Made by a program: the position numbers and the translations under genes
In this document: positions 1 to 5,676 of the stretch, piece by piece
How positions within the stretch are numbered: the first letter of the stretch is position 1
How the letters are laid out: each line of letters starts with the position of its first letter
The notes under the pieces: generated by a model
What the model was told of the DNA's origin: nothing
Databases searched by the model: none
Seen by the model: only the letters and a program-made list of their open reading frames with translations
Assembly: GCA_903889845.1 (NCBI GenBank)
Contig: CAISZB010000518.1
Span: forward strand, 1-9,371
Direction: 5' to 3'
From: an uncultured Verrucomicrobium sp.
GTDB lineage: Bacteria; Verrucomicrobiota; Verrucomicrobiia; Methylacidiphilales; GAS474
Length of the DNA: 9,371 bases

Positions 1-443
1 ACCCCTTGCAGAGCCTCCTCGGCGTCGTCATCGATCCCTTCTACACCGCCTCCTTCGCCCTCTCCGTCGTCAACGTCTTCCTCGTCTGCGACATCGTCCG
101 CCACGCTGTCGCCGACTTCCCCCGCCAATACGTCGTCGCGGGCGAGGTCTGCGGCCTGCAACGCCTTGCCATCCTCCGCCACATCGAGGCCCCTCTGCTG
201 CTGCGCCAAATCCTCCCCGGCCTCCTCACCGCCCAGGTCACGATGCTGCAATGCACCCTCTTCGCCAGCCTCATCTCCGTCGAAGAAATCTTCCGCGTCG
301 CCCAGCGGATCAACTCGACGATCTACCGTCCCGTCGAGATCTACACCGCCCTCGGCCTCCTCTTCCTCGCCGTCTGCCTGCCGCTGAACGGCCTCGCCCT
401 CTGGCTCAAGGCCCGTTACACCCGCGACCTCTCGGAACAATGA
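1..443 (+). CDS. Amino acid ABC transporter permease, 3' part (5' end outside the window)
   Basis: This is the inner-membrane subunit of an ABC importer, probably of the polar amino acid (HisM/GlnP) type. The frame is open from the left edge, and the first in-frame start-like codon (TTG at 6) is not a real start, so about 145 C-terminal residues are visible. A hydrophobic segment (near VVNVFLVCDIV) is followed by a diverged EAA loop reading AGEVCGLQRL...RQILPGL, which is the permease motif that docks on the ATPase. Two further hydrophobic stretches follow, the last near the C-terminus (LGLLFLAVCLPLNGLALWL). Usual family length is about 220 aa, so roughly a third is missing to the left. Its TGA stop overlaps the ATG of the ATPase gene (ATGA at 440-443), which implies coupled translation. 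The substrate cannot be told, because no binding-protein gene is visible. Confidence 0.85.
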   Translation, partial: PLQSLLGVVIDPFYTASFALSVVNVFLVCDIVRHAVADFPRQYVVAGEVCGLQRLAILRHIEAPLLLRQILPGLLTAQVTMLQCTLFASLISVEEIFRVAQRINSTIYRPVEIYTALGLLFLAVCLPLNGLALWLKARYTRDLSEQ

Positions 444-1165
444 GCACGCCGTTCCTCAGAGCGGATACCCTCCGCAAGTCCCGCGACGGCCAACCCGTCC
501 TCGACGGCGTTTCGTTATCCCTTCACCCCGGCAAAATCACCGCCATCGTCGGCCCGAGCGGCGGAGGCAAATCGACCCTCCTCCGCCTCCTCGCCCTCGT
601 CGAGAAACCCGACTCCGGCACCGTCACCGTCGATGGCACGCCCTACGCCTTCCCCGGTGCCGAGAAGACGCCCCCGCCGTGGCCAAGGCTGACCGTCGTC
701 TTCCAGCAATTCTTCCTCTGGCCCCACCTCACCCTCCGGGAAAACATCGCTCTTCCCCTCCACACCGCCGGAAAGTCGGAAGAGGAAATCGCCGAAATTA
801 TCGCCCCGCTGACAAAGACCTTCGGCATGGAACCCTTCCTGGATCGGCACCCGAACGCCGTCTCCGGCGGCCAACGCCAACGCGCCGCCCTCGCCCGGGC
901 CCTGGCCCTCCGGCCCCGGTGCCTGCTCCTCGACGAAATCACCTCCGCCCTCGACCTGGAGCAATCCCGCATCCTCTTCGACCACCTCCTCGCCCTGCGC
1001 GAACAGGGCCTCGCCCTCGGCCTCGTCACCCACTCCCTCGGCTTTGCCCGGGCCCAAGCCGACACCGTCCACTTCCTCGACCAAGGCCGCATCGCCGAAA
1101 GCGGCGGCAAAGAAATCCTCGCCACCCCGCAGACCGAGCGGCTGAAGCAGTTCCTGCTGTCGTAA
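440..1165 (+). CDS. Amino acid ABC transporter ATP-binding protein
   Basis: This 241-aa cytoplasmic ATPase powers the importer whose permease lies immediately upstream. All nucleotide-binding motifs are visible: Walker A GPSGGGKST at residues 38-46, Q-loop around FQQFFLWPHLT (88-98), signature VSGGQRQR (141-148), Walker B CLLLDE (161-166), D-loop SALD (169-172) and H-loop THS (His198). The length fits the GlnQ/HisP class (about 240-250 aa). Two small departures stand out: the signature begins with V rather than L, and Walker B is followed by Ile-Thr (DEIT) instead of the usual Pro-Thr (DEPT). The catalytic Glu166 is present, so activity is expected. The ATG at 440 was chosen because it forms the 4-bp overlap with the permease stop and gives a standard N-terminus; the same frame is open further upstream only as a shadow of the permease. 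The amino acid class of substrate is inferred from family resemblance. Confidence 0.9.
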   Translation: MSTPFLRADTLRKSRDGQPVLDGVSLSLHPGKITAIVGPSGGGKSTLLRLLALVEKPDSGTVTVDGTPYAFPGAEKTPPPWPRLTVVFQQFFLWPHLTLRENIALPLHTAGKSEEEIAEIIAPLTKTFGMEPFLDRHPNAVSGGQRQRAALARALALRPRCLLLDEITSALDLEQSRILFDHLLALREQGLALGLVTHSLGFARAQADTVHFLDQGRIAESGGKEILATPQTERLKQFLLS

Positions 1166-1175
1166 CCCCCTCGGA

Positions 1176-1204
1176 TTGACGGAGCGGACAACGACGGCTA
1201 CCCT
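1176..1204 (+). promoter_or_regulatory. Possible sigma70-type promoter for the MNT gene
   Basis: TTGACG at 1176-1181 and TACCCT at 1199-1204 are separated by 17 bp. The -35 matches TTGACA at five positions, and the -10 has the conserved T, A and final T of TAnnnT. Transcription would begin around 1210-1212, only a few bases before the ATG at 1217, so the mRNA would be nearly leaderless. This agrees with the absence of a Shine-Dalgarno sequence there. The site lies in the 51-bp gap after the ABC ATPase gene. The call rests on pattern alone. Confidence 0.4.
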
Positions 1205-1216
1205 AAAACAGCGCGT

Positions 1217-1522
1217 ATGCCCCCCGAAACCCTCCGCCTCCGCGAACAACTGAAAGCTTTCTTCCAGGACAAGCCTGTCCTGAAGGCCGAGCTCTTCGGC
1301 TCATGCGCCCGGGGGGAACAGACCGCCGCAAGCGACGTCGACCTGCTCGTGACTCCCTCTCCAGAGGCGACCCGCCGCGACCTCTTCCGGATAGCGGGCG
1401 AGGTCGAGGATTTGCTGGGCCGGAAGATCGACTTCCTCCTCCGCCCCTCGGTCGAGGCGATGCGGAATCCGAAGGCCCGCGACCTCATCCTGAACAGCGC
1501 CGTCACCGTCTATGTCGCCTGA
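1217..1522 (+). CDS. Minimal nucleotidyltransferase (MNT/MntA family), probable antitoxin of a HEPN/MNT module
   Basis: This 101-aa protein has the core of the minimal nucleotidyltransferase fold of DNA polymerase beta-like enzymes. The signature GSCARGE begins at Gly28-Ser29, the metal-binding pair is Asp40/Asp42 (SDVDLLV, 39-45), and a third acidic residue is Asp72 in KIDFLL. All catalytic positions are therefore present. In characterised HEPN/MNT toxin-antitoxin pairs, this protein blocks the HEPN RNase by AMPylating it. The usual gene order is MNT followed by an overlapping HEPN gene. Here an ATG at 1512 overlaps the MNT 3' end by 11 bp and opens a HEPN-like N-terminus that soon breaks off (see 1512-1688). 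The antitoxin therefore appears orphaned. Kanamycin-nucleotidyltransferase-like enzymes share the fold but are larger. The antitoxin role is inferred from family and gene order. Confidence 0.8.
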   Translation: MPPETLRLREQLKAFFQDKPVLKAELFGSCARGEQTAASDVDLLVTPSPEATRRDLFRIAGEVEDLLGRKIDFLLRPSVEAMRNPKARDLILNSAVTVYVA

Positions 1523-1688
1523 AGACGAGGTGCGGCTGACCGATATCGTCGAGGCCGCGCGGCATAGAGCCTATTTCTCATCGTTGGACCGTTATGAATC
1601 GTCCTCTGACAGACACCGAAGAGCAGCTAATTCGATGGTTGCTCGAACACGGCACACCAGAAGGCAAACTTTTCTTGCCACAGCTTGA
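1512..1688 (+). pseudogene. Truncated HEPN-domain toxin remnant
   Basis: An ATG at 1512, inside the last codons of the MNT gene, opens a 58-codon frame ending in TGA at 1686-1688. Its first 20 or so residues (MSPEDEVRLTDIVEAARHRA) look like the first helix of HEPN (DUF86-type) toxins, which typically begin with a D-x-x-RL-x-x-(M/I)-x-x-AA-(R/K) pattern. Beyond about position 1570 the sequence turns AT-richer and the translated frame no longer resembles HEPN; it is a shadow of the gene that starts at 1594. A HEPN toxin is normally about 110-140 aa and needs a C-terminal R-x4-6-H RNase motif, which is absent here and is not found further downstream before leuA. The likely explanation is disruption of the toxin gene by an insertion or replacement that removed most of it. 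The identification rests on a short stretch plus the classic MNT-HEPN overlap, so it is moderately secure. Confidence 0.5.
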
Positions 1689-1935
1689 TCGGGCACAGGT
1701 TACTCCTTGCAAATGCGAATGCGGATGCGCCAGCATTAATCTTTCAATTCAAGGTTATCCAGAGCCATCTGGCAGCCTTCACCTCTTGGCAGATTTCATA
1801 TTTGGCTCCGCCGATAATTTGAGCGGAATTTTCATTTATGAGAAAAACGGCGTCCTTGCCGGCCTCGAAGTCTATGGTTTAGCCGGAGATGCTCCAAAAT
1901 TATTACCTTCGCCTGATTCATTACGTCCAAACTAG
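1594..1935 (+). CDS. Hypothetical protein with a CxCxCxC cluster, probably acquired horizontally
   Basis: This 113-aa protein has no function that can be assigned from sequence. An N-terminal amphipathic helix (LTDTEEQLIRWLLEHG, 5-20) is followed by FLPQLD and four alternating cysteines, Cys39, 41, 43 and 45 (CKCECGC). The remainder looks beta-rich and ends in a polar tail. The spaced cysteines could bind a metal, but no second ligand set is obvious. The resemblance is to small uncharacterised proteins of scattered distribution that share an L-x-R/x-W-LLEHG start and a C-x-C-G-C motif (recollection, not a search). There is no signal peptide or membrane segment. ATG 1594 is the only reasonable start, since the same frame meets a TGA at 1537-1539 and no Shine-Dalgarno precedes it. 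Base composition differs sharply from its neighbours: 54 of 120 bases in 1741-1860 are G or C, against 41 of 60 in leuA at 3181-3240. The gene sits exactly where the HEPN frame breaks. Confidence 0.65.
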   Translation: MNRPLTDTEEQLIRWLLEHGTPEGKLFLPQLDRAQVTPCKCECGCASINLSIQGYPEPSGSLHLLADFIFGSADNLSGIFIYEKNGVLAGLEVYGLAGDAPKLLPSPDSLRPN

Positions 1936-1958
1936 ACCGCTACCCCACTAGCCCCGTC

Positions 1959-1988
1959 TTGACTCCTCCCCCCCACCTCTGGCATCCT
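1959..1988 (+). promoter_or_regulatory. Possible promoter of the leuA leader transcript
   Basis: TTGACT at 1959-1964 matches five of six consensus -35 bases. After 18 bp comes CATCCT at 1983-1988, a weak -10 that keeps the A and final T and is preceded by TGG, an extended -10 type TGn. Transcription would start near 1995, a few bases before the ATG at 2002. The arrangement resembles the candidate promoter at 1176-1204 (GGCATCCTA here, GGCTACCCTA there), which modestly strengthens both. It separates leuA from the low-GC gene upstream. Confidence 0.35.
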
Positions 1989-2001
1989 ACCGTTCCTTCC
2001 C

Positions 2002-2082
2002 ATGAAGCAGCTCCTCCCCCTCTCCGCCCGACTTATCGGGCCCGGCTTCCCCTCCGAAGCCGCGGTGCTGCTTCCTGCGTAG
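2002..2082 (+). CDS. Putative leucine-rich leader peptide upstream of leuA
   Basis: This 26-codon open frame (ATG 2002, TAG 2080-2082) begins MKQLLPLSARLI and ends EAAVLLPA. Six residues are leucine (codons 4, 5, 7, 11, 23, 24) and there is one Ile and one Val, so 8 of 26 are branched-chain amino acids. The paired Leu codons at 23-24 lie just before the stop. The stop codon lies within the 5' arm of a perfect hairpin (2077-2093), and a terminator-like structure follows before leuA. This is the layout of a leader peptide whose translation senses charged tRNA-Leu. Against it: the strand is very C- and CT-rich, which by itself inflates CTC (Leu) and CCC (Pro) codons, and no Shine-Dalgarno is visible, though a near-leaderless mRNA would not need one. 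The call is an inference. Confidence 0.35.
   Translation: MKQLLPLSARLIGPGFPSEAAVLLPA
2041..2065 (+). promoter_or_regulatory. Hairpin within the leuA leader
   Basis: CGGCTTC at 2043-2049 and GAAGCCG at 2056-2062 form a perfect 7-bp stem around a 6-nt loop. Bulging C2063 allows two more pairs (C2042-G2064 and C2041-G2065). It lies inside the putative leader peptide frame and could act as a pause structure or as one partner in alternative folding. A segment of it (GAAGC, 2056-2060) can also pair with GCTTC at 2070-2074. Confidence 0.4.
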
Positions 2083-2093
2083 TCTTTCTACGC
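2077..2093 (+). promoter_or_regulatory. Perfect hairpin spanning the leader stop codon
   Basis: GCGTAG (2077-2082) pairs fully with CTACGC (2088-2093) around the loop TCTTT. The TAG is the stop codon of the putative leader peptide. A ribosome stalled at Leu codons 23-24 (2068-2073), or one terminating at the stop, would cover the 5' arm and release CTACGCTTCG. The last part of that, CTTCG (2093-2097), can then pair with CGAAG at 2113-2117. This offers a plausible switch point, but it is not a computed fold. Confidence 0.4.
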
Positions 2094-2121
2094 TTCGCTC
2101 GCTCCCGCCTTCCGAAGGGAA

Positions 2122-2163
2122 AACCGGGTCTCCCTCGTCGCCCGATTCCCCGGGTTGTTTGTT
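2122..2163 (+). terminator. Terminator-like stem and T tract before leuA (possible attenuator)
   Basis: AACCGGG (2122-2128) pairs with CCCGG(G)TT (2149-2156), giving 7 bp with G2154 bulged and a 20-nt loop. The 3' arm runs straight into TTGTTTGTT (2155-2163), an imperfect T tract on an otherwise C-rich strand. An alternative pairing, GGGAA (2117-2121) with TTCCC (2146-2150), would compete with it. The long loop and broken T tract make it a weak intrinsic terminator. Its place 30 bp before the leuA start is what an attenuator requires. Confidence 0.3.
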
Positions 2164-2181
2164 CCCCAATTTGAGTCTAAG

Positions 2182-2187
2182 AAAGAG
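2182..2187 (+). promoter_or_regulatory. Ribosome binding site that sets the leuA start
   Basis: AAAGAG lies 7 nt before ATG 2195. It supports this ATG over the in-frame TTG at 2159, which falls within the T tract of the terminator-like structure and would add 12 residues not expected in LeuA. Confidence 0.5.
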
Positions 2188-2194
2188 TTATCCC

Positions 2195-3910
2195 ATGATC
2201 CCCGTCCCGTCCGAAAAATACCGCCCCGCCCATCCCGTCGTCATGCCCTTCGACATGGCGAACCGGCAGTGGCCCTCGCGCACGATCACCCACGCCCCCA
2301 TCTGGTGCAGCGTCGACCTGCGCGACGGCAACCAGGCCCTCGCCGTCCCGATGAACGTCGAGCAGAAGCTCGAAATGTTCGAAGCCCTCGTGAAGATCGG
2401 CTTCAAGGAAATCGAAGTCGGCTTCCCCTCCGCCTCCCAGACCGAGTTCGACTTCATGCGCCGCCTGATCGAGGAGAACCGCATCCCCTCCGACGTCGCC
2501 ATCCAGGTCCTGGTCCAGGCCCGCGAAGACCTGATCGAGCGGACCGTCCAATCGCTGAAGGGCGCGAAGAAGGCGATCATCCACCTCTATAACTCCACCT
2601 CGCCCGCCCAGCGCCGGATCGTCTTCGGCCTGGAGAAGGCCGACATCGTCGCCGTCGCCGTCCGGGGGACGAAGTGGATCCAGGACCGGGTGAACGCGGG
2701 TCGCCTCCCCGGCACCGAGGTCATGTTCCAATATTCGCCGGAAAGCTTCTCCGCGACCGAAGTCGATTTCTCCCTGGAAGTCTGCGAGGCCGTCGTGGCC
2801 CAGTGGGGTCCGACGCCGCAGAAAAAGATGATCCTGAACCTCCCCGACACCGTCGAGGTGGCGATGCCGAACGTCTATGCCGACCAGATCGAATGGTTCC
2901 TGACCCAAATCAAGGACCGCAACTCGATCATTTTGAGCCTCCACACCCACAACGACCGGGGCACCGGCATCGCCGCGACCGAACTGGCCCTGCTGGCCGG
3001 GGCCGACCGCGTCGAGGGGACCCTCTTCGGCAACGGGGAGCGGACTGGCAACCTCGACATCGTCACCGTGGCGCTGAACCTCTACACGCAGGGCATCCAC
3101 CCCCGGCTCGATTTCTCCGACCTGAACGGGGTCCGGGAGATGTACGAGCGGGTGACCCGGATGCAGGTGCCGCCGCGCCAGCCCTACGGCGGCGACCTCG
3201 TCTTCACCGCCTTCTCCGGCTCCCACCAGGACGCGATCAACAAGGGGATGCACCGCCGCCAGGAAGCCTCTGCCGCATCGGGCGGCGCGCAGCCCGTGTG
3301 GGACGTCCCCTACCTGACCATCGACCCCCGCGACATCGGCCGCGAGTACGGGGAGATCATCCGCATCAACAGCCAGTCCGGGAAGGGCGGCGTCGCCTGG
3401 GTCCTGGAGACCGAGTACGGCCTGACGTTGCCGAAGCCGATGCACAAGGAATTCGGCCCCATCGCCAACGACCATGCCGACAAGCTGAGCCGGGAAATCA
3501 GCCCCCAGGAGATCCACGACCTCTTCACCGAGACCTACCTGACCCAGCCCCGGGCCAAGTACCGTCTCATTGAGTTCCACTCGGAGAGCGACCGCCTCCG
3601 CCCGCCCTCCGCGCGCGGCGAGGCCCTCCTCACCGTCGACGGGACGGAGACGACCGTGAAGGGAATCGGCAACGGCCCCATCGCCGCCTTCGTCGCGGCC
3701 GTCGCCCCCCTCGTCGGGGAATTCGACGTGGCGCACTACTCGGAGCACGCCCTGGGCAGCGGGGCGCGGACCGAGGCCATCGCCTACATCCAGGTGAAGT
3801 TCCCCGACGGCCGCACCGCCTTCGGCGCAGGCCGCAACACGAGCATCGAGACCGCCTCCATCGGCGCCGTCGTCAGCGCCCTGAACCGGGCCGAGGCGGG
3901 AAAGAAGTAA
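2195..3910 (+). CDS. leuA: 2-isopropylmalate synthase (LeuA, fungal/actinobacterial-type long form)
   Basis: This 571-aa cytoplasmic enzyme condenses acetyl-CoA with 2-oxoisovalerate to give 2-isopropylmalate, the first committed step of leucine synthesis. The catalytic TIM barrel is clear: metal and substrate motif DLRDGNQAL (Asp41, Arg43, Asp44), EVGFPSASQTEFDF, the metal-binding HTHND (His250, His252), and GNGERTGN (279-286). A linker (about 370-440) leads to the C-terminal LeuA-dimer regulatory domain (about 455-568), where leucine feedback acts in this family. The N-terminus (EKYRPAHP...RQWPSR) and total length match the long 'type 2' LeuA of about 560-570 aa. The ATG at 2195 has an RBS-like AAAGAG 7 nt upstream. 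The gene stands alone with its own 259-bp leader region, and the next gene (alr) converges 12 bp away. Regulation by leucine attenuation is possible from the leader but unproven. Confidence 0.96.
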   Translation: MIPVPSEKYRPAHPVVMPFDMANRQWPSRTITHAPIWCSVDLRDGNQALAVPMNVEQKLEMFEALVKIGFKEIEVGFPSASQTEFDFMRRLIEENRIPSDVAIQVLVQAREDLIERTVQSLKGAKKAIIHLYNSTSPAQRRIVFGLEKADIVAVAVRGTKWIQDRVNAGRLPGTEVMFQYSPESFSATEVDFSLEVCEAVVAQWGPTPQKKMILNLPDTVEVAMPNVYADQIEWFLTQIKDRNSIILSLHTHNDRGTGIAATELALLAGADRVEGTLFGNGERTGNLDIVTVALNLYTQGIHPRLDFSDLNGVREMYERVTRMQVPPRQPYGGDLVFTAFSGSHQDAINKGMHRRQEASAASGGAQPVWDVPYLTIDPRDIGREYGEIIRINSQSGKGGVAWVLETEYGLTLPKPMHKEFGPIANDHADKLSREISPQEIHDLFTETYLTQPRAKYRLIEFHSESDRLRPPSARGEALLTVDGTETTVKGIGNGPIAAFVAAVAPLVGEFDVAHYSEHALGSGARTEAIAYIQVKFPDGRTAFGAGRNTSIETASIGAVVSALNRAEAGKK

Positions 3911-3922
3911 CCCGCGCCACGC

Positions 3923-5086
3923 CTACGACGGAAAGTTCCGGTAGACCCGCGGCAGCTTCAGCGAGGTTCCCGTGACGATCTCGTAGGAGATCGTCCCGGC
4001 GAGCTTCGCCAGCTCGTCGGCGGTGATCTCCTCCTTGCCTTGCTTCCCCAGCAGGACCGCCTCGGCCCCGGCACGGAGCTTCCCGGCGGGGACGCGGCTG
4101 GCGTCGACGACGATCTGGTCCATCGTCACCCGCCCCCGGATCGGGCAGCGGACGCCGCCGATGAGGACGGAAGCCCGGTTCGAAAGAATACGCGGATAGG
4201 TGTCCCCGTAGCCGACGGAAACGGTGGCCAGGGTCTGCGGGCGGGAGAGCCGATAGGTCGCCCCATAGCTGACCGTCGTCCCCGCTGCCGCCTTGCGGAC
4301 GAAGGTGACGCGGGCCTTCCAGGTCAAAATGGGATGGAGGTGCCGCGCGTCGCCAGGCCGGGGCGGAAGCCCGTAGAGCGCCAGCCCGGGCCGGACCCAC
4401 GCCGCCCCCGCGACCGCGCGGGGATGGTGGAGGAGGGCCGCGCTGTTCGCCGCATGCCACGGGATGCCGGGGAACTGTTTTCGAAACGCCGTGAAGAGGG
4501 CCAGCTGCCGGCGCGTCAGCCCGTCGTCGTCGTCAGACCGCGCGAAGTGGGTCAGGAGACCGACGATTCGGACGTTGGGATGCTTCTTGAGGATCGCGTC
4601 GAGTTCCCGCGCCGCCTCGGCGGGCGGCAGGCCCAGGCGGCCCATCCCCGTGTCGACCTTGAAGTGGGCCTCGGCAATGACGTTCTCCCCCAGCTTCCGC
4701 GCCGCCTTCGCCAGGATCGCCGCCTCGGCCCGGGTCGAGAGGACCGGCCAACCGCGCAGCGTCAGGGCCTCCTCCAGTTCCTCCGGCAGGACGGGGCTGG
4801 AGAGGAAGACCGGGGCCGTCCATCCGGCGGCCCGGAACGCGCGCAACTCGTCGAGGTCGGCCAGACCGAAGACCGCGTCGGGAATCCGGCGCAGGAGTTC
4901 CGGCACGATCGCATTGCCGTGGCCGTAGGCGTTCGACTTCACCATCGCGATGATCTGGGGAACGGCCCCGCCCCGGGCATGGCGCTTCACCGTGGCGCGG
5001 AGAAAGGCGACGTTCTTCCGCAGCGCCGCGCCGTCGATCTCCAGCCACGTCCGCAGGGGCGGCGCAGTACGAGGGGAGGCACTCAC
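3923..5086 (-). CDS. alr: Alanine racemase
   Basis: This PLP-dependent cytoplasmic enzyme (387 aa) interconverts L- and D-alanine and so supplies D-Ala for peptidoglycan. The N-terminal PLP barrel carries the Schiff-base lysine Lys50 in VKSNAYGHG (usually VKANAYGHG). The second catalytic residue, Tyr293, lies in SVGYGDTYPR (often VGYADGYPR), and GRVTMDQ and PRVYRNF mark the C-terminal beta domain. HFKVDTGMGRLG is also typical. Length agrees with the family (360-390 aa). The start is GTG at 5086-5084: it has a strong GGGAGG 7 nt upstream, it overlaps the tsaB stop as GTGA, and the protein then begins just before TWLEIDGAALRKN, as expected. The same frame stays open far upstream across tsaB, but that part is a shadow. 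It is the last gene of the seven-gene minus-strand cluster. Confidence 0.95.
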   Translation of the reverse strand: MSASPRTAPPLRTWLEIDGAALRKNVAFLRATVKRHARGGAVPQIIAMVKSNAYGHGNAIVPELLRRIPDAVFGLADLDELRAFRAAGWTAPVFLSSPVLPEELEEALTLRGWPVLSTRAEAAILAKAARKLGENVIAEAHFKVDTGMGRLGLPPAEAARELDAILKKHPNVRIVGLLTHFARSDDDDGLTRRQLALFTAFRKQFPGIPWHAANSAALLHHPRAVAGAAWVRPGLALYGLPPRPGDARHLHPILTWKARVTFVRKAAAGTTVSYGATYRLSRPQTLATVSVGYGDTYPRILSNRASVLIGGVRCPIRGRVTMDQIVVDASRVPAGKLRAGAEAVLLGKQGKEEITADELAKLAGTISYEIVTGTSLKLPRVYRNFPS

Positions 5087-5676
5087 GCGACCGCCTCCCG
5101 GAGGTAAATCGGTTCCAGGGTGCCGTCGGGCAACGTCGGGATGAGATCGGACTCGGGCACCGTCAAAAAATCGGCGGCGCGGGGGGCGCACAGTTCGGGG
5201 ATCATGGGAAGGGGATCGGCGCTGACGGCCAGGGTGACCTTCGAGGCGGTCTCCTCGACCCGGTCGCGCGGGACCAGGAACGTCTCCCGCTCCAGGACGC
5301 CGAGGGCATAGATCGTGCAGTAATATTCCCCCCGCCGCGCGTCGGCGAAGACGCCGAGCCGGGTGACGTGGGGCAGTTGCCGGGCGACCGAGTCGCAGCT
5401 CCGTACGCCGAAAACGGGAACATTCCCCGGCAGGGCCAGCCCCTGCGCCGCCGCGAGGGCGACGCGGATGCCGGAAAACGACCCCGGCCCGAGGCCGACA
5501 ATAATCCGGGTCAGAAGCCGCTTGCGGAGGTCGAGCCGCTCCAACGCGGGGAACAGCGTCGTCGAGTGGCGTTCCCGCCCGCCCTTCCCGGAAAAGGTCT
5601 CGACCCGCAGCGGGAACCCGTCCTCGCCGAGGGCGACGGAACCGTGGGAGGAAGAGGTGTCGATGGCCAGGATCAT
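5083..5676 (-). CDS. tsaB: tRNA t6A biosynthesis protein TsaB
   Basis: TsaB is the non-catalytic ASKHA-fold partner of TsaD. With TsaE it forms the complex that transfers the threonylcarbamoyl group to A37 of ANN-decoding tRNAs. In this 197-aa protein the fold is visible from the first strand (ILAIDTSSSHGSVAL) through the RHS motif (36-38), GLGPGSFSGIRVALAAAQGLA (starting at Gly61) and DARRGEYY, to the usual ending EPIYLRE. It is shorter than E. coli TsaB (about 230 aa) but complete. ATG at 5676 gives the canonical M-ILAIDTS start. No Shine-Dalgarno lies at a normal distance: a GGAAGGAG at 5710-5703 is 26 nt away. The stop overlaps the alr start (GTGA). tsaE is directly upstream (45-bp gap). 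tsaD and tsaC are not in the window. Confidence 0.93.
   Translation of the reverse strand: MILAIDTSSSHGSVALGEDGFPLRVETFSGKGGRERHSTTLFPALERLDLRKRLLTRIIVGLGPGSFSGIRVALAAAQGLALPGNVPVFGVRSCDSVARQLPHVTRLGVFADARRGEYYCTIYALGVLERETFLVPRDRVEETASKVTLAVSADPLPMIPELCAPRAADFLTVPESDLIPTLPDGTLEPIYLREAVA
5094..5099 (-). promoter_or_regulatory. Shine-Dalgarno site that sets the alr GTG start
   Basis: On the minus strand GGGAGG lies 7 nt before GTG (5086-5084), inside the last codons of tsaB. It is the clearest ribosome binding site in the cluster and fixes the alr start despite the frame being open for another 250 codons upstream. Confidence 0.75.

Noticed and set aside
1563..1945. Integron cassette with an attC site around the 113-aa gene
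   Set aside because: Single small low-GC genes are typical of cassettes, but no convincing GTTRRRY/RYYYAAC pair or palindromic attC was found at either end.
2108..2118. CCTTCCGAAGG inverted repeat as an operator
   Set aside because: The arms are only 5 bp around one base and it lies in an already structured leader, so nothing supports a protein-binding role.
2159..2194. N-terminal extension of leuA from TTG at 2159
   Set aside because: The extra 12 residues are unlike LeuA N-termini. The TTG lies in the T tract of the leader structure, while ATG 2195 has an AAAGAG at good spacing.
2177..3748. Long minus-strand open frame opposite leuA
   Set aside because: It is a mirror of the leuA codon pattern in GC-rich DNA, with Gly/Asp/Val-rich low-complexity sequence and no recognisable domain.
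3929..3940. CGGAAAGTTCCG inverted repeat at the end of alr as a terminator
   Set aside because: The stem is short, the loop is too tight and there is no T tract; it is coding sequence.
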